From the NCBI GenBank assembly GCA_903869675.1, contig CAIQAB010000032.1, forward strand, positions 36,258-100,257: a stretch of DNA of 64,000 bases. Direction: 5' to 3'. The stretch is from an uncultured Verrucomicrobiota bacterium. GTDB lineage: Bacteria; Verrucomicrobiota; Verrucomicrobiia; Opitutales; Opitutaceae. The translations under genes and the position numbers were made by a program. A model generated the notes under the pieces. It did not search any database and was not told the origin of the DNA. It worked only from the letters and a program-made list of their open reading frames with translations. This document shows, in pieces, positions 1 through 10,413 of the stretch (position 1 is the first letter of the stretch; each line of letters starts with the position of its first letter).

Positions 1-854
1 GCCGCCGGATTAAATCCGTCAAAAACACCCGCCAGATCACCAAGGCGATGGAGTTGGTGGCGGCGTCGAAGATGAAAAAGGCGCAGCAGGCTGCCCTCGC
101 CGGCAACCCCTACGCCCAATTGCTGGCACGCATGCTCGCCCGCCTAGCGCCCCGCCTCACCGAGGTCCAGCACCCTTTCCTCAACCAGCGCGAGATCAAG
201 ACCCGCGGTATTTTGCTTTTGACCACTGACAAAGGTCTCTGCGGTCCACTCAACGCCAACCTCTTCAAGCTCGTCCTCGAGGTAAAGACCCCGGCCAAAT
301 TCTACGCGATCGGCCGCAAGGGCAGCCAGTTCCTCGCCCGCACGAAACGCGATCTCGTGGCCGATTTTAGCGTCTCCGACCGCTTGGCCTTCTCCGAGGT
401 AAAGCCCGCCGTGGAATTGATGGTGAAAGCCTATCTCGATGGCGAAATCGACACCATCGAAGTCATTTACCCGCGCTTCAAAAACACCCTCGTTCAAGAG
501 CCTCAGGTCCGCCCGGTGCTGCCCCTCGCCAACCTCGCCTCCTTCTTGGCGGCCGCCCAAACCGAGGCCGGCACACCCGCCGATACCAACGATGACCGTG
601 ACATGCTTTTTGAACCCTCCGCCAACGAGGTGCTCGAGGCCCTGATCCCGTTCTACGTCAACCGCCACATTTACCAACTCGTCCTCTCTGCCCGCGCCTC
701 CGAGCATTCCGCCCGCATGGTAGCGATGAAAACCGCCAAGGATAACGCCACCAAGCTACTCGGCGAACTCACCCTTGAATACAACAAGGCCCGCCAAGCT
801 GCGATCACGGCCGAGATCCTCGAGATCGCCGCTGCCCAATTCGCCACCGGCTAA
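1..854 (+). CDS. atpG: ATP synthase F1 gamma subunit (5' partial)
   Basis: Central rotor shaft of the F1 ATPase, coupling proton flow to ATP synthesis at the membrane. The reading frame is open from base 3 (the N-terminal [19 protein letters not shown] block), so the true start lies just left of the window and the ATG at 48 is internal; 283 residues are visible of a usual ~285-295. The C-terminal helix ([22 protein letters not shown]) is the conserved gamma signature that inserts into the alpha/beta hexamer. atpD follows after 126 bases that hold a palindromic repeat, so the order gamma-beta-epsilon is the standard one. Family assignment is certain; only the start is missing. Confidence 0.98.
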   Translation, partial: RRIKSVKNTRQITKAMELVAASKMKKAQQAALAGNPYAQLLARMLARLAPRLTEVQHPFLNQREIKTRGILLLTTDKGLCGPLNANLFKLVLEVKTPAKFYAIGRKGSQFLARTKRDLVADFSVSDRLAFSEVKPAVELMVKAYLDGEIDTIEVIYPRFKNTLVQEPQVRPVLPLANLASFLAAAQTEAGTPADTNDDRDMLFEPSANEVLEALIPFYVNRHIYQLVLSARASEHSARMVAMKTAKDNATKLLGELTLEYNKARQAAITAEILEIAAAQFATG

Positions 855-856
855 CC

Positions 857-976
857 GGAAAAAGCGAAAAAGCTGAAAGGCTGAAACGCTTAAAGTCCCA
901 AGCCCTCGAATCTCTTCACAAGCTCCCACTTCACCCTCTTTTTCAATATTTCCGCTTTTTAGCATCTCCGCTTTTA
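857..976. repeat. Imperfect inverted repeat between atpG and atpD
   Basis: The spacer starts with purine-rich GAAAAAGCGAAAAAGCTGAAA and ends with a roughly complementary pyrimidine-rich stretch (TTTTTCAATATTTCCGCTTTTT...CCGCTTTT), able to form a long imperfect hairpin. It is much longer than a translation-coupling spacer needs to be and looks like a dispersed spacer repeat rather than a terminator, because atpD must be read through it. Confidence 0.5.
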
Positions 977-977
977 A

Positions 978-2402
<1,425 letters not shown>

Positions 2403-2416
2403 GCAGGAAGTCAGTT

Positions 2417-2480
2417 AACCACGAAAAGCACGAAAACCGGCCCGCCGGCTCTACTCCGGCTTTTCTTGTTTTTCGTGGTT
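2417..2480. repeat. Palindromic spacer element between atpD and atpC
   Basis: AACCACGAAAAGCACGAAAA...CCGG is answered by CCGG...CTTTTCTTGTTTTTCGTGGTT, giving arms of about 24 bases around a short GC-rich centre. It fills nearly the whole atpD-atpC spacer. There is no terminal T-run after a GC stem, and atpC is in the same operon, so a mobile or REP-like spacer repeat (or an mRNA-processing site) is likelier than a terminator. Confidence 0.6.
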
Positions 2481-2496
2481 TCATAAAATCCGTCCC

Positions 2497-2907
2497 ATGC
2501 CTCTCACCCTAGAAATCGTCACCCCCGAAGCCCGGGTCTACTCCGACACCATCGATACCGTGGTCATCCCCACGACCGAGGGCGAGATCGGCATCTTACC
2601 CGGGCACATCCCGCTGCTCACCCGCGTGGCTGATGGCGAACTACGCGTGACTAAGGGCGGCGTGGAGTCTCACCTAGCCATCGGCGGCGGCTTCGCCCAG
2701 ATCGAAGGCGATACCGTCTCCGTGCTGGCCGAACAGGCCATTACCGCCGAGAAAATCGACGAAGGCGTGGTCGAGGCCGCCTTGAAGCGCGCCGAGGAGC
2801 AACTCAAGGCCGCCCCCCTCAACATCGACACGTCCGAGTTGGAGCGCCTGCAGGGCGCCATCCGCTTCGCCGGCGTCCAGCTCGCCCTCAAGCGCCGCGT
2901 GCGCTGA
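2497..2907 (+). CDS. atpC: ATP synthase F1 epsilon subunit
   Basis: Epsilon subunit, 136 residues, regulating F1 rotation and linking gamma to the c-ring. The N-terminal beta-sandwich carries the typical EGEIGILPGHIPLLT stretch at about residues 27-41, and the C-terminal part is a two-helix hairpin rich in Glu, Ala and Leu. It is the last gene of the operon and is followed within 40 bases by a strong intrinsic terminator. Confidence 0.97.
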   Translation: MPLTLEIVTPEARVYSDTIDTVVIPTTEGEIGILPGHIPLLTRVADGELRVTKGGVESHLAIGGGFAQIEGDTVSVLAEQAITAEKIDEGVVEAALKRAEEQLKAAPLNIDTSELERLQGAIRFAGVQLALKRRVR

Positions 2908-2943
2908 ATTTATCCAGATAGGGATCTATTGTTTCATGCCATC

Positions 2944-2969
2944 GCCCGCCAAAAATGGCGGGCTTTTTT
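2944..2969 (+). terminator. Intrinsic terminator of the atp operon
   Basis: Perfect 8-bp stem GCCCGCCA/TGGCGGGC with a four-base A loop, directly followed by TTTTTT. It lies 37 bases after the atpC stop. Confidence 0.93.
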
Positions 2970-3020
2970 ATGTCCGCATCCTGGGGGGCGCACCGCGCAG
3001 GCGGACTTTCGTCCAAAAAA

Positions 3021-3105
3021 TGGTGCCCAGAACAGGACTCGAACCTGCACGCCTTTCGGCACACGCCCCTCAAACGTGTGTGTCTACCAATTCCACCATC
3101 TGGGC
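3021..3105 (-). tRNA. tRNA-Leu(GAG)
   Basis: On the minus strand the 85-nt sequence folds as a class II tRNA: acceptor GCCCAGA/TCTGGGC, D-arm GTGG...CAC, anticodon stem CACGT/GCGTG with loop TTGAGGG (anticodon GAG, U33 present), a long variable arm (CCGAAAGG hairpin) and T-arm GCAGG-TTCGAGT-CCTGT. Discriminator A and an encoded CCA end follow. The long variable arm, anticodon and A73 agree on leucine. Confidence 0.96.
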
Positions 3106-3245
3106 ATTGCTAACGGAGAGGAGCGCAGAGCGAGACAATCCGCGCTTGGACTGACAAGCCCCAAAATCGTTTTTTAGAAAAACCCTTTTGACCCTTTGGC
3201 TTCCGCCCCGAAGGTCACTCCCGACGCCTAAGCGCGCCTACTCGC

Positions 3246-4211
3246 ATGACCTTCGACGATACGCTACAGGCTTTGCTTCGCTCTTACGAGACCCAGGGCG
3301 GCATCAACCACCTCGACGGCAGCAACCTGCCTTCCGAGGCCTCCGTCAATCGGCTCGCCTCCGACGTGATGCACCTGCTTTTCCCGGGCTTTTTCGAGAC
3401 CGAGCCCCTCACTCGCGAAAACGTGCCAGCCGTCACCCGGCAGCGACTGGAAAACGTCCGCGAGCGCCTCCGCACTGATCTGGAAAAATCACTCCGCTTC
3501 GCCCGGACCACCGACGCCACCCTCGCCCTCAATTCCAGCCCGCCCGACGTCCAAGCGACCGAAATCGCCGACGCCGTGCTCGCCCGGCTACCCGAGTTGC
3601 GCCGCATCGTGCAAACCGACGTGCAGGCCGCCTACGCCGGCGATCCAGCCGCGCGTTCCACCGAGGAAATCATCCTCGCCTACCCCTGCGTCCTCGTAAT
3701 CTCGCTGCAACGCTTCGCCCACGAACTCTACCGCTTGGGCGTCCCGCTGCTGCCCCGCATGCTCACCGAATACGCCCACGAACGCACCGGCACCGACCTG
3801 CACCCCGGCGCGCGCATCGGCGAGTATTTCTTCATCGACCACTGCACCGGAGTGGTGATCGGCGAGACCGCTACCATCGGCCACCACGTTAAAATCTACC
3901 AAGGCGTGACCCTGGGCGCGAAATCCTTCGAGGTCGATTCCGACGGTAACCCCGTCAAAGGGGTCAAACGCCACCCCGACATCGGCGACCACGTGACCAT
4001 CTACGCCCACGCCACCATCCTCGGCGGCGATACCCGCATCGGCGCCCATTCCGTCGTCGGCGCCAACGTCTGGTTGCTCGAAAGCATCCCGGTAAACAGC
4101 ATCGCCTATTACAAAAACGAAAACCTGGTCGTCCGTTCACGCAAAAAACAAGAGGTCGCCGTCGAATGCCGGAAACAGGATGAACTCATGGCCTGGAACT
4201 GGTCGATCTAG
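3246..4211 (+). CDS. cysE: Serine O-acetyltransferase (EpsC/CysE type)
   Basis: Acetylates L-serine with acetyl-CoA as the first step of cysteine synthesis; cytoplasmic. 321 residues. The N-terminal ~160 residues are helical (serine acetyltransferase N-domain), then the left-handed beta-helix begins with hexapeptide turns (DLHPGARIGEYFFIDHCTG, VVIGETATIGHHVKIYQGVTLG). The catalytic His lies in the FIDHCTG stretch and the DVTIYAHATILGGDTRIG-like coils follow. Length and the long N-domain match the longer EpsC/SrpH-like class rather than short E. coli CysE. It stands alone, 50 bases before rhaT. Confidence 0.88.
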   Translation: MTFDDTLQALLRSYETQGGINHLDGSNLPSEASVNRLASDVMHLLFPGFFETEPLTRENVPAVTRQRLENVRERLRTDLEKSLRFARTTDATLALNSSPPDVQATEIADAVLARLPELRRIVQTDVQAAYAGDPAARSTEEIILAYPCVLVISLQRFAHELYRLGVPLLPRMLTEYAHERTGTDLHPGARIGEYFFIDHCTGVVIGETATIGHHVKIYQGVTLGAKSFEVDSDGNPVKGVKRHPDIGDHVTIYAHATILGGDTRIGAHSVVGANVWLLESIPVNSIAYYKNENLVVRSRKKQEVAVECRKQDELMAWNWSI

Positions 4212-4260
4212 TCCCTGAAACCAGTAGCCCCAAAAACTCAGTCACTCCCTCTTCCACTCC

Positions 4261-5325
4261 ATGACCCCCGACCCCTCCCCGATCCTAGGCACGCTCCTCC
4301 ACACCGTGGGCGCCGCCTCCGCCGCGCTTTGTTACGCGCCGCAGCGCTACGTCAAAAACTGGAAATGGCAGACCTACTGGCTCGTTCAGGCCGCCGCCTG
4401 CTGGCTCGTGCTGCCATGGATTTTTGCCGCCGCGACCATCCCGCAACTCGGCACCGTGCTCGCCGAGGCCCCCACGGATGCGATGCTGAAATCCTACCTG
4501 CTCGGCGCGATCTACGGCGTCGGCGGCATCGCCTTCGGCGCGGCCATTCGCTACCTCGGGTTCTCGCTCACCTACGCCATCGCCATCGGCCTCTCCTGCG
4601 TGCTCGGCACGCTCATCCCGCCCATCGTGGCCGGCAAACTCGGCGAAACCCTCTCCAACACCGGCGGCGCCTACGTGATCGGCGGCGTGCTCCTCGGAGC
4701 CATCGCCACCTTCGTCACCGGCCTCGCCGGCTTCCGCAAGGAACGCGAACAAAGCACCGAGGCCGCCGCCACCTCGACCTTCAACCCCCGCCTCGGCCTG
4801 CCCATCGTCGTGCTCGCGGGCGTCTTGTCCGCCGTCTTCAGTTTCTCGCTCGCCGCCGGTCAACCCGTCGCCGACGTCGCCGCGAAATACGGCGCCGGCA
4901 ATTTCCAGGGCAACGTCATCTACCTCTTCTCCCACTCGGGCGCGTTCACCACCACGTTGATCTACTGCCTCTGGCTCATCACCCGCGACAAGTCCGCGGG
5001 GGAATTCACCTCCGCCGGCGGCGCCAGCCTGGCGCTGAACTACGCCTTCTCGGCTCTCACCGGTCTGCTCTGGTATCTGCAGTTTTTCTTCTACGGCCTG
5101 GGCCACGTGCGCATGGGCGAGTTCAAATTCTCGAGCTGGGCGATCCACATGATTATCCTGATCCTGCTCAGCTGCGGCTTCGGCGTCGCCATCGGCGAAT
5201 GGAAATCCTGCCGCCCCGCGACCAAGACCATCGTCGCCGCCGCCATCGCCCTGCTTTTCGCCGCCGTCGGCCTGCTCACCTACGGCAACTACCTCGCGGC
5301 ACCGCCGGTCGCCGCCGGTCATTGA
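4261..5325 (+). CDS. rhaT: L-rhamnose/proton symporter RhaT
   Basis: Inner-membrane L-rhamnose:H+ symporter of the drug/metabolite transporter superfamily, 354 residues (E. coli RhaT has 344). About ten hydrophobic segments are visible. Family landmarks are the N-terminal SAALCYAPQRYVKNWKWQTYWL stretch, the GGIAFGAAIRYLGFSLTYAIAIGLS helix and the late SSWAIHMIILILLS segment. It is followed after 67 bases by a secreted glycosidase. Its presence fits the two alpha-L-rhamnosidases further on, which would release its substrate. No rhamnose isomerase or kinase (RhaA/RhaB) lies next to it. Confidence 0.9.
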   Translation: MTPDPSPILGTLLHTVGAASAALCYAPQRYVKNWKWQTYWLVQAAACWLVLPWIFAAATIPQLGTVLAEAPTDAMLKSYLLGAIYGVGGIAFGAAIRYLGFSLTYAIAIGLSCVLGTLIPPIVAGKLGETLSNTGGAYVIGGVLLGAIATFVTGLAGFRKEREQSTEAAATSTFNPRLGLPIVVLAGVLSAVFSFSLAAGQPVADVAAKYGAGNFQGNVIYLFSHSGAFTTTLIYCLWLITRDKSAGEFTSAGGASLALNYAFSALTGLLWYLQFFFYGLGHVRMGEFKFSSWAIHMIILILLSCGFGVAIGEWKSCRPATKTIVAAAIALLFAAVGLLTYGNYLAAPPVAAGH

Positions 5326-5392
5326 TTCGCGGCGACGGGTCTTCTTCGGGGCGCCATACCCGCGGCTCCGACGCCCAGTCTCCGTTATCGCC

Positions 5393-6547
5393 ATGATCTC
5401 GCCCCGCCACCCCGCCCGTCTGCTGGCCGCGCTGCTCGTTTGCGTGTCGCCGCTCGGCGCCTCCGCCACCCGCCCTGCCACGCCCGAGCGCCCCGCCGTC
5501 ATCCCGTTCCCGGCGACCGGCAAACCGCGCCTCGTTTCCGGTAAACTCATGCGCGAACTGCACGAGCAGGTGAAAACGCCCCACAAATATGGCCTCGTCC
5601 TTCCCGCTGGCCCCGGCGAAGTGCTCGATTGCCCCAACGTCTTCCGCCACGGCGGCCGCTGGTTCATGATGTTCGTCGTCAATCAGAACAAGGTCGGCTA
5701 CGAGACCCACCTCGCCGTCAGCGACGACCTCCTCCACTGGCGACGCCTCGGCAAAATCCTGCCCTTCGCCCAACAAGGCTGGGACGCTTGGCAAGCCGAC
5801 GGCGGCCTCTCGCTCTACGACACCCGCTGGGATGACGCCACCCACGAGCTCGGCACCCACGAGGGCCGTTACTGGCTCTCCTACCTCGGCGGCGCGCTCC
5901 AGGGCTACGAGACCGACCCGCTTTCCATCGGCCTCGCCCACACCGATGATCCCACCGCTCTCCGCGAGTGGACCCGCCTGCCGGAAAATCCCGTTCTCTC
6001 CCCTTCTCAGCCCGACACCCGCGACTTCGAGCACACCACGCTCTACAAAAGCGCCATCGTCCGCGACGAGGCCCGCACCCTCGGCGCGCCCTTTGTCATG
6101 GCCTACAACGGCAAGGCCCCGCCCTACGGCCAGGAGAGCATCGGCCTCGCCATCTCCGACGACCTGCGCGTGTGGCGCCGCCTCGGTCACGGCCCGGTGA
6201 TCAACAACGTCGGCGCCACGCCTTGGGCGATCAGCGGCGACCCGCAGCTCGCCAAAATCGGCGACGTGTGGGTGATGTTCTACTTCGGCGCCTTCTGGAA
6301 ACCGGGTGCCTTCGACACCTTCGCCGCCTCCTACGATCTCGTCCACTGGACCAAGTGGGACGGCCCCCACCTGGTCGAGCCGAGCGAGCCCTACGACAAA
6401 CAGTTCGCCCACAAACCCTGGGTCCTGAAACACGAGGGCATCGTCTACCACTTTTACTGCGCTGTCGGCGACCAAGGCCGCGTCATCGCCCTCGCCACCT
6501 CGAAGGACCTGCGCGCCGCCGCAGCCCCAGCCGTCAGCGCCAAATAA
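5393..6547 (+). CDS. Secreted five-bladed beta-propeller glycosidase (GH43/GH117-clan like)
   Basis: 384 residues with a signal peptide ending near ASA-TRP (~residue 25). Repeated propeller blades are visible as F-x-x-G-x-W-F/Y-M-x-F-x and A-x-S-D-D-L-x-x-W-R-R-L motifs (SDDLLHWRRLG ~108-118, SDDLRVWRRLG ~253-263, DLVHWTKW ~316). The catalytic acids of this clan usually sit at blade starts; LDCPNVF and DPQLAKIGDVWVMFY are candidates. The exact GH family and substrate cannot be fixed by eye. Position right after rhaT suggests release of a rhamnose- or pectin-derived sugar outside the inner membrane. Confidence 0.65.
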   Translation: MISPRHPARLLAALLVCVSPLGASATRPATPERPAVIPFPATGKPRLVSGKLMRELHEQVKTPHKYGLVLPAGPGEVLDCPNVFRHGGRWFMMFVVNQNKVGYETHLAVSDDLLHWRRLGKILPFAQQGWDAWQADGGLSLYDTRWDDATHELGTHEGRYWLSYLGGALQGYETDPLSIGLAHTDDPTALREWTRLPENPVLSPSQPDTRDFEHTTLYKSAIVRDEARTLGAPFVMAYNGKAPPYGQESIGLAISDDLRVWRRLGHGPVINNVGATPWAISGDPQLAKIGDVWVMFYFGAFWKPGAFDTFAASYDLVHWTKWDGPHLVEPSEPYDKQFAHKPWVLKHEGIVYHFYCAVGDQGRVIALATSKDLRAAAAPAVSAK

Positions 6548-6619
6548 ACGGCGCCAATCTCGATTGCCGCTTTTAATCCCGCGTGAGGAAACACCTCCCG
6601 CGCGGTCGAATCACCAGCC

Positions 6620-8482
6620 ATGAGTTCCCCTTCCCGCCTTGTTCCGCTCTGCGCCGGCCTCGCCCTCGGCTCCGCCGCCACCTGGGCATTCCTGCATCTC
6701 CACCCGATCCCGCCCACCGCCGCCTCCGCCCTGCCCGCTCCCCGTTCCTCGCTCCCCGCCGGTTTCCCCGCGCCCCCTCCTCCACCCCCTCGTCTCGCCG
6801 ACCCCGAGGCCACGACCGCCCTCGACGCCTTCCTCGCCCTTCCCGCGCTTGGGGACGACGCGACCGAATCCGCCGCCATCGAGCGCGCCGACCGGCTGCG
6901 TGCCCTGCTCACCCTTCTTCCCTCCGACAATCTCGCCCAACTCCTAGCCGCCACCGCCGATCGTCGCGGCCGCCCCGAAGATCGCCTGCGCCGTATCGCC
7001 TTCGATGCCTGGGCCGAGCTCGCCGCTCCCGCCGCCGCGCGCTGGGCCGCCGCGCTCGAAACATCCTCGGCCATCGACGCCACCACCCGCGCCTGGCTCA
7101 CCGCCCAAGCCGTCATCACTTGGTCACGCTCCGATCTCGACGCGGCCTACGCCTGGGCGGCCGCCCTTCCCGCCGACCTCGCCCGTCACGTGTGCGGGGA
7201 ACTCCTCGCGGACCTCGCCGCCACCGATCCTCGCCGCGCCCTCGCGCTAGCCCGCTCCGGCGACGCGGATCTGTTTACCGCTGTCAAAGCCGGGCTCTTC
7301 CATGTCTGGCTCGCCCACGATCCCGCCGCCGCCTTCGCCACGCTCGGCGAAGATGTTTTTTCACAGACCGGCGACGCGTCCCGGGGCTTGCCCCGAGATT
7401 TCGCCCGCTGGGCCGCGCGCGATCCCCAGGCCGCCCTCATCTGGTTCAACTCCCATGCCTCCGCCCACGCGAGCCAGCTGGTTGATCTCCTCGACAAGTG
7501 CGCCGATTGCGACCCGCCGATCAATTTTGCACCGTTTGCCGATACCCTGACCGAATTCGCGCGGAAAAACCCCGGGGATGGTTCTTTGGGTTATTTTTTC
7601 CGCAACTGGCTGGGCCAGGACTCCACCGTCGCCCTGCGCTGGCTCGATACCCTGCCCGACGCCGCCGTGCGCGCCGCCGTGCTCGCCTACTCCGTCCGTA
7701 TCGAATCCACCAACCATCCCGAGCGCGCCCTCGGGCTCATCCTCCTCCTGCCGCCAGGCGATGCGCGCGACCAAGCCTACACCCGCCTCTTCGCGCTCTG
7801 GAGCCTCCGGTCGCCCGACGCAGCCCTGGCCTGGCTCGAAAACCCCGCCTCCGGCCCGCTCGCCGACTCCCCGGCCGCTCAAATCGCCCGCGCCGAGGCG
7901 CTCCCGCTGCGTTCCCCCGAGGCCGCGCTCGAGCTTTGGGGCAAACTCGCCTCCGACGATGATCGCCGGCAAGCCGCGCCCGGCCTCGCCCGCAACTGGG
8001 CCATCAGCGAGCCCGACGCAGCCGCCGCCTGGCTTTTTACCCAGATCCCCGAAGGCCTCAACTTCGACGAGGCCTCCACCGCCGCGCTCAGCCCCGCCGA
8101 AAGCGAAGCCATGTCGTCGCTCCTCGAGCCTTACACATCGCACTTTTACTTCTACAGCCAGGCCAGCGCCACCTGGATCGCCCGCGATCCCGCCGGCTTC
8201 GTCGCGTGGGCCGAAAGCCTTCCCAGCGCCACCCAGCAACGCAGCGCCCTCTCCAGCCTGACGTGGACCAAACCCTCCGGCATGCCTGCTCATTTCGAAG
8301 ATAGTCCCGATCCCTCCGCGCGCCTTGCCGTGGTGGCCACGCTTAAAACCCCCGACCTCCGCGACGCCCTCCTGCGCGACTCCCTCGCCGGCTGGACAAG
8401 CTTCGATGCCGTCGCCGCCCGCCGCTGGGCCGCCTCGCATGGCGCCGAATCGCTCCTGCCCGCCGCAAAAAACGCGCCTTGA
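6620..8482 (+). CDS. Exported or membrane-anchored repeat protein, W..xDP.AA..W repeats (paralogue 1)
   Basis: 620 residues, function unknown. An N-terminal hydrophobic segment (VPLCAGLALGSAATWAFLHL) acts as signal peptide or anchor and is followed by a Pro/Ala-rich linker. The rest is built of helical repeats of about 35-40 residues with the pattern W-x-x-x-D-P-x-A-A-x-x-W-x-x-x-L-P-x-x-x-x-R; examples are ARDPQAALIWF, GQDSTVALRWLDTLP, LRSPDAALAWLE, ISEPDAAAAWL and ARDPAGFVAWAESLP. This suggests an alpha-solenoid protein-binding surface. A paralogue follows directly downstream. Similar repeat proteins are common in Verrucomicrobiota but I know of no assigned role. Confidence 0.75.
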   Translation: MSSPSRLVPLCAGLALGSAATWAFLHLHPIPPTAASALPAPRSSLPAGFPAPPPPPPRLADPEATTALDAFLALPALGDDATESAAIERADRLRALLTLLPSDNLAQLLAATADRRGRPEDRLRRIAFDAWAELAAPAAARWAAALETSSAIDATTRAWLTAQAVITWSRSDLDAAYAWAAALPADLARHVCGELLADLAATDPRRALALARSGDADLFTAVKAGLFHVWLAHDPAAAFATLGEDVFSQTGDASRGLPRDFARWAARDPQAALIWFNSHASAHASQLVDLLDKCADCDPPINFAPFADTLTEFARKNPGDGSLGYFFRNWLGQDSTVALRWLDTLPDAAVRAAVLAYSVRIESTNHPERALGLILLLPPGDARDQAYTRLFALWSLRSPDAALAWLENPASGPLADSPAAQIARAEALPLRSPEAALELWGKLASDDDRRQAAPGLARNWAISEPDAAAAWLFTQIPEGLNFDEASTAALSPAESEAMSSLLEPYTSHFYFYSQASATWIARDPAGFVAWAESLPSATQQRSALSSLTWTKPSGMPAHFEDSPDPSARLAVVATLKTPDLRDALLRDSLAGWTSFDAVAARRWAASHGAESLLPAAKNAP

Positions 8483-8513
8483 ACTCCATGCTCCGCCCCC
8501 GCCCCCCTCCCCG

Positions 8514-8547
8514 CCATTGGTCATTCGGCATTCGTCATTGGTCATTT
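8514..8547. repeat. Short degenerate tandem repeat (CATTGGTCATTCGGCATTCGTCATT type)
   Basis: Four imperfect copies of a CATTsGkCATT-like unit between the two repeat-protein genes. It resembles simple intergenic repeats of this lineage and differs sharply in composition from the flanking GC-rich codons, which argues that it is not coding. Confidence 0.55.
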
Positions 8548-8553
8548 CACCAA

Positions 8554-10302
8554 GTGATCCCACTTCTCCTCGGCATCGCGCTCGGCGCGGGCTCCGCCTG
8601 GTGGTTCACCGCCGCCTCCACTCCGGCCGCTTCGGCCACCTCGCCCGAAGCGCCGCCCCTCGCCTGGTCGTGGCGTTCCGCCCCCGTGCCGACGCGTCTC
8701 GCCGCCAACGGCTCCGCGCTCTCGGCTATCGCCGCCTGGCGCGCGCTCCGCTCGCCCGAAGGCGGCTTGCCCACCTACGCCGACCGCGCCTCCGCTCTTC
8801 GCGTCTTGCTCCTGCGCCTGCCCGCCTCCGCTTACCCGAGCCTGCTCGCCACCTTTGCCGACGCGTCTCCGTCTTCGGCCGAGAAGGCCCTGCGCCACCT
8901 CGCCGCCGTCTCCTGGATGGAGCTCGATCCCGCCGCCGCCACCCACTGGTTCGCCGCGCGCTACGCCCTCCGCGAACTCGCCCGCGAGGCCCTCGCCGCT
9001 TGGGTCGCGCGCGACGCCCGCGCCGCCGCCTCCTGGGCCTGCTCCCTACCCGACGAAAAAGCCGCCCTCGAATTCAGCCGCGCGGCCCTCCCCCTCCTCG
9101 CCGAAACCGACTCGAGCGCCGCGCTCGATCTCGCCGCCGCCCGCGGCGAGACCTTCTTGAAACAACTCCTCCCCTCGCTCCTCCCCGTGCTCGCGCGCAG
9201 CGACCCCGCCGCCACCTTGCGGACCTACGGCGCCTTGCTCTGGAACAAAGGCAAAGGCATCGCCCTCCTGCGCGAGACCCTCGGTGTCTGGGCCGACCGC
9301 GATCCCTCCGCGATGTTCGCCTGGGTTGTCGCCCAGCCCGCCCGCCCCGGACGAAGCCGCGCGATGCTGTTGAGTGAAATCAAACCCTCCCCCGAGCACC
9401 GCGCCGCCTTTGCCCAGGCTCTGCTCGGCCAGCCCGGCTTCTCTGGCGGCGACCGCCTGGGTGCCCTGGGTGAATTTGTCTCCAAATGGACCGCCGATGA
9501 CGCCGCCGGAGCCCAGGCGTGGCTCGCCCAAATCCCCGACGCCCACCTGCGCGCCGCCGTGCTTGACCGCACCCTTTCATTTGGCGGCGGCGGTGGAGGC
9601 CCCGAGCGCCGCCTTCCGCTCGCGCTGGCCTTGCCCGAAGGGGAAACCCGCGACCACCACCTGAGCGGCATCCTGAAAAGGTGGGCAGGGAACGATCCCT
9701 CCGCCGTCCTCACCTGGCTCGGTGCCCACGCCTCCGATCCGGCCGTTGCCTCGGTTGCCGCCCCCATGCAAGCCAGCCTGCAAGCCACCTTTCTCGGGAA
9801 CATAGCCCGCGACGAACCCGCCACCGCCGTCGCCGAATGGCAGGCCCTCCCCGCCGGCCCGGCCAAGTCTGCGGCCGTGAGCGCCATTGCCTACGCCTGG
9901 GGCCAGACCGACCCCGCCGCCGCCCTCCGCTGGCAATCCGAGCAAGACATCCCCTTCGTGGCGGACCGCGACGGCAGCAACTACCCCTCCGGACAACAGA
10001 TCTACAACTGGGCGGCTAAGGACGCCTCCGCCGCCCTCCGTTGGGCGGAGTCGCTCCCCGGCGACGTGCGCAGCTACGCGATCTCCAATCTCACGCGCGA
10101 TCAAAGCGGAAAGAAACACACCCCGCCCGCAGTCGCCGCCGACCTCTACGCCCAAATCCAAGACTCGACCCTGCGCACCGCATTCGTCACCGCACACGTC
10201 ACCGAGTGGCTCACCAAAGATCCCGCCGCCGCCAAAACCTGGCTCGAAAGCCGCGACACTCTCACTCCGGAGCAAACCGCCGCACTCCTTCAAGCCCGCT
10301 AG
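8554..10302 (+). CDS. Exported or membrane-anchored repeat protein, W..xDP.AA..W repeats (paralogue 2)
   Basis: Second copy of the preceding family, 582 residues from the GTG at 8554. The frame stays open upstream to a TTG at 8479 and an ATG at 8488, but those codons run through a non-coding-looking repeat. Starting at 8554 gives VIPLLLGIALGAGSAWWF, which aligns directly with the anchor segment of paralogue 1. Repeat units include VSWMELDPAAATHWFAA, ARDARAAASWACSLP, ADRDPSAMFAWVVAQP, AGNDPSAVLTWLG, AKDASAALRWAESLP and TKDPAAAKTWLESR. No catalytic motif is seen. Probably co-transcribed with paralogue 1 and the GH95 gene. Confidence 0.72.
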   Translation: MIPLLLGIALGAGSAWWFTAASTPAASATSPEAPPLAWSWRSAPVPTRLAANGSALSAIAAWRALRSPEGGLPTYADRASALRVLLLRLPASAYPSLLATFADASPSSAEKALRHLAAVSWMELDPAAATHWFAARYALRELAREALAAWVARDARAAASWACSLPDEKAALEFSRAALPLLAETDSSAALDLAAARGETFLKQLLPSLLPVLARSDPAATLRTYGALLWNKGKGIALLRETLGVWADRDPSAMFAWVVAQPARPGRSRAMLLSEIKPSPEHRAAFAQALLGQPGFSGGDRLGALGEFVSKWTADDAAGAQAWLAQIPDAHLRAAVLDRTLSFGGGGGGPERRLPLALALPEGETRDHHLSGILKRWAGNDPSAVLTWLGAHASDPAVASVAAPMQASLQATFLGNIARDEPATAVAEWQALPAGPAKSAAVSAIAYAWGQTDPAAALRWQSEQDIPFVADRDGSNYPSGQQIYNWAAKDASAALRWAESLPGDVRSYAISNLTRDQSGKKHTPPAVAADLYAQIQDSTLRTAFVTAHVTEWLTKDPAAAKTWLESRDTLTPEQTAALLQAR

Positions 10303-10352
10303 CGTCTTCCGTCTTTTGCGTCTTCTGCGCCTTCTTGCGGCCAAAAATTCTG
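10303..10352. repeat. Pyrimidine-rich spacer repeat (GCGTCTTnTGCGCCTTCTTGCGGCCA)
   Basis: Spacer after paralogue 2 made of GTCTTC/GTCTTTTGC/GTCTTCTGC/CTTCTTGC near-repeats ending in GGCCAAAA. It is a dispersed-repeat-like sequence and lies upstream of the best GH95 start. Confidence 0.4.
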
Positions 10353-10413
10353 GTGGTTTGATCGGCCAGCACGGCCCACGTTGCTTGCCGCCCCGTCCGG
10401 CTTCCCCGCCCCC

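Noticed and set aside
4285..5682. 465-codon minus-strand frame over rhaT
   Set aside because: Antisense shadow of a well-supported membrane protein; low-complexity Gly/Glu/Ala sequence and no recognisable domain.
8325..9377. Plus-strand Arg/Pro-rich frames overlapping the repeat-protein pair
   Set aside because: Out-of-frame translation of GC-rich codons; the in-frame proteins show regular repeats.
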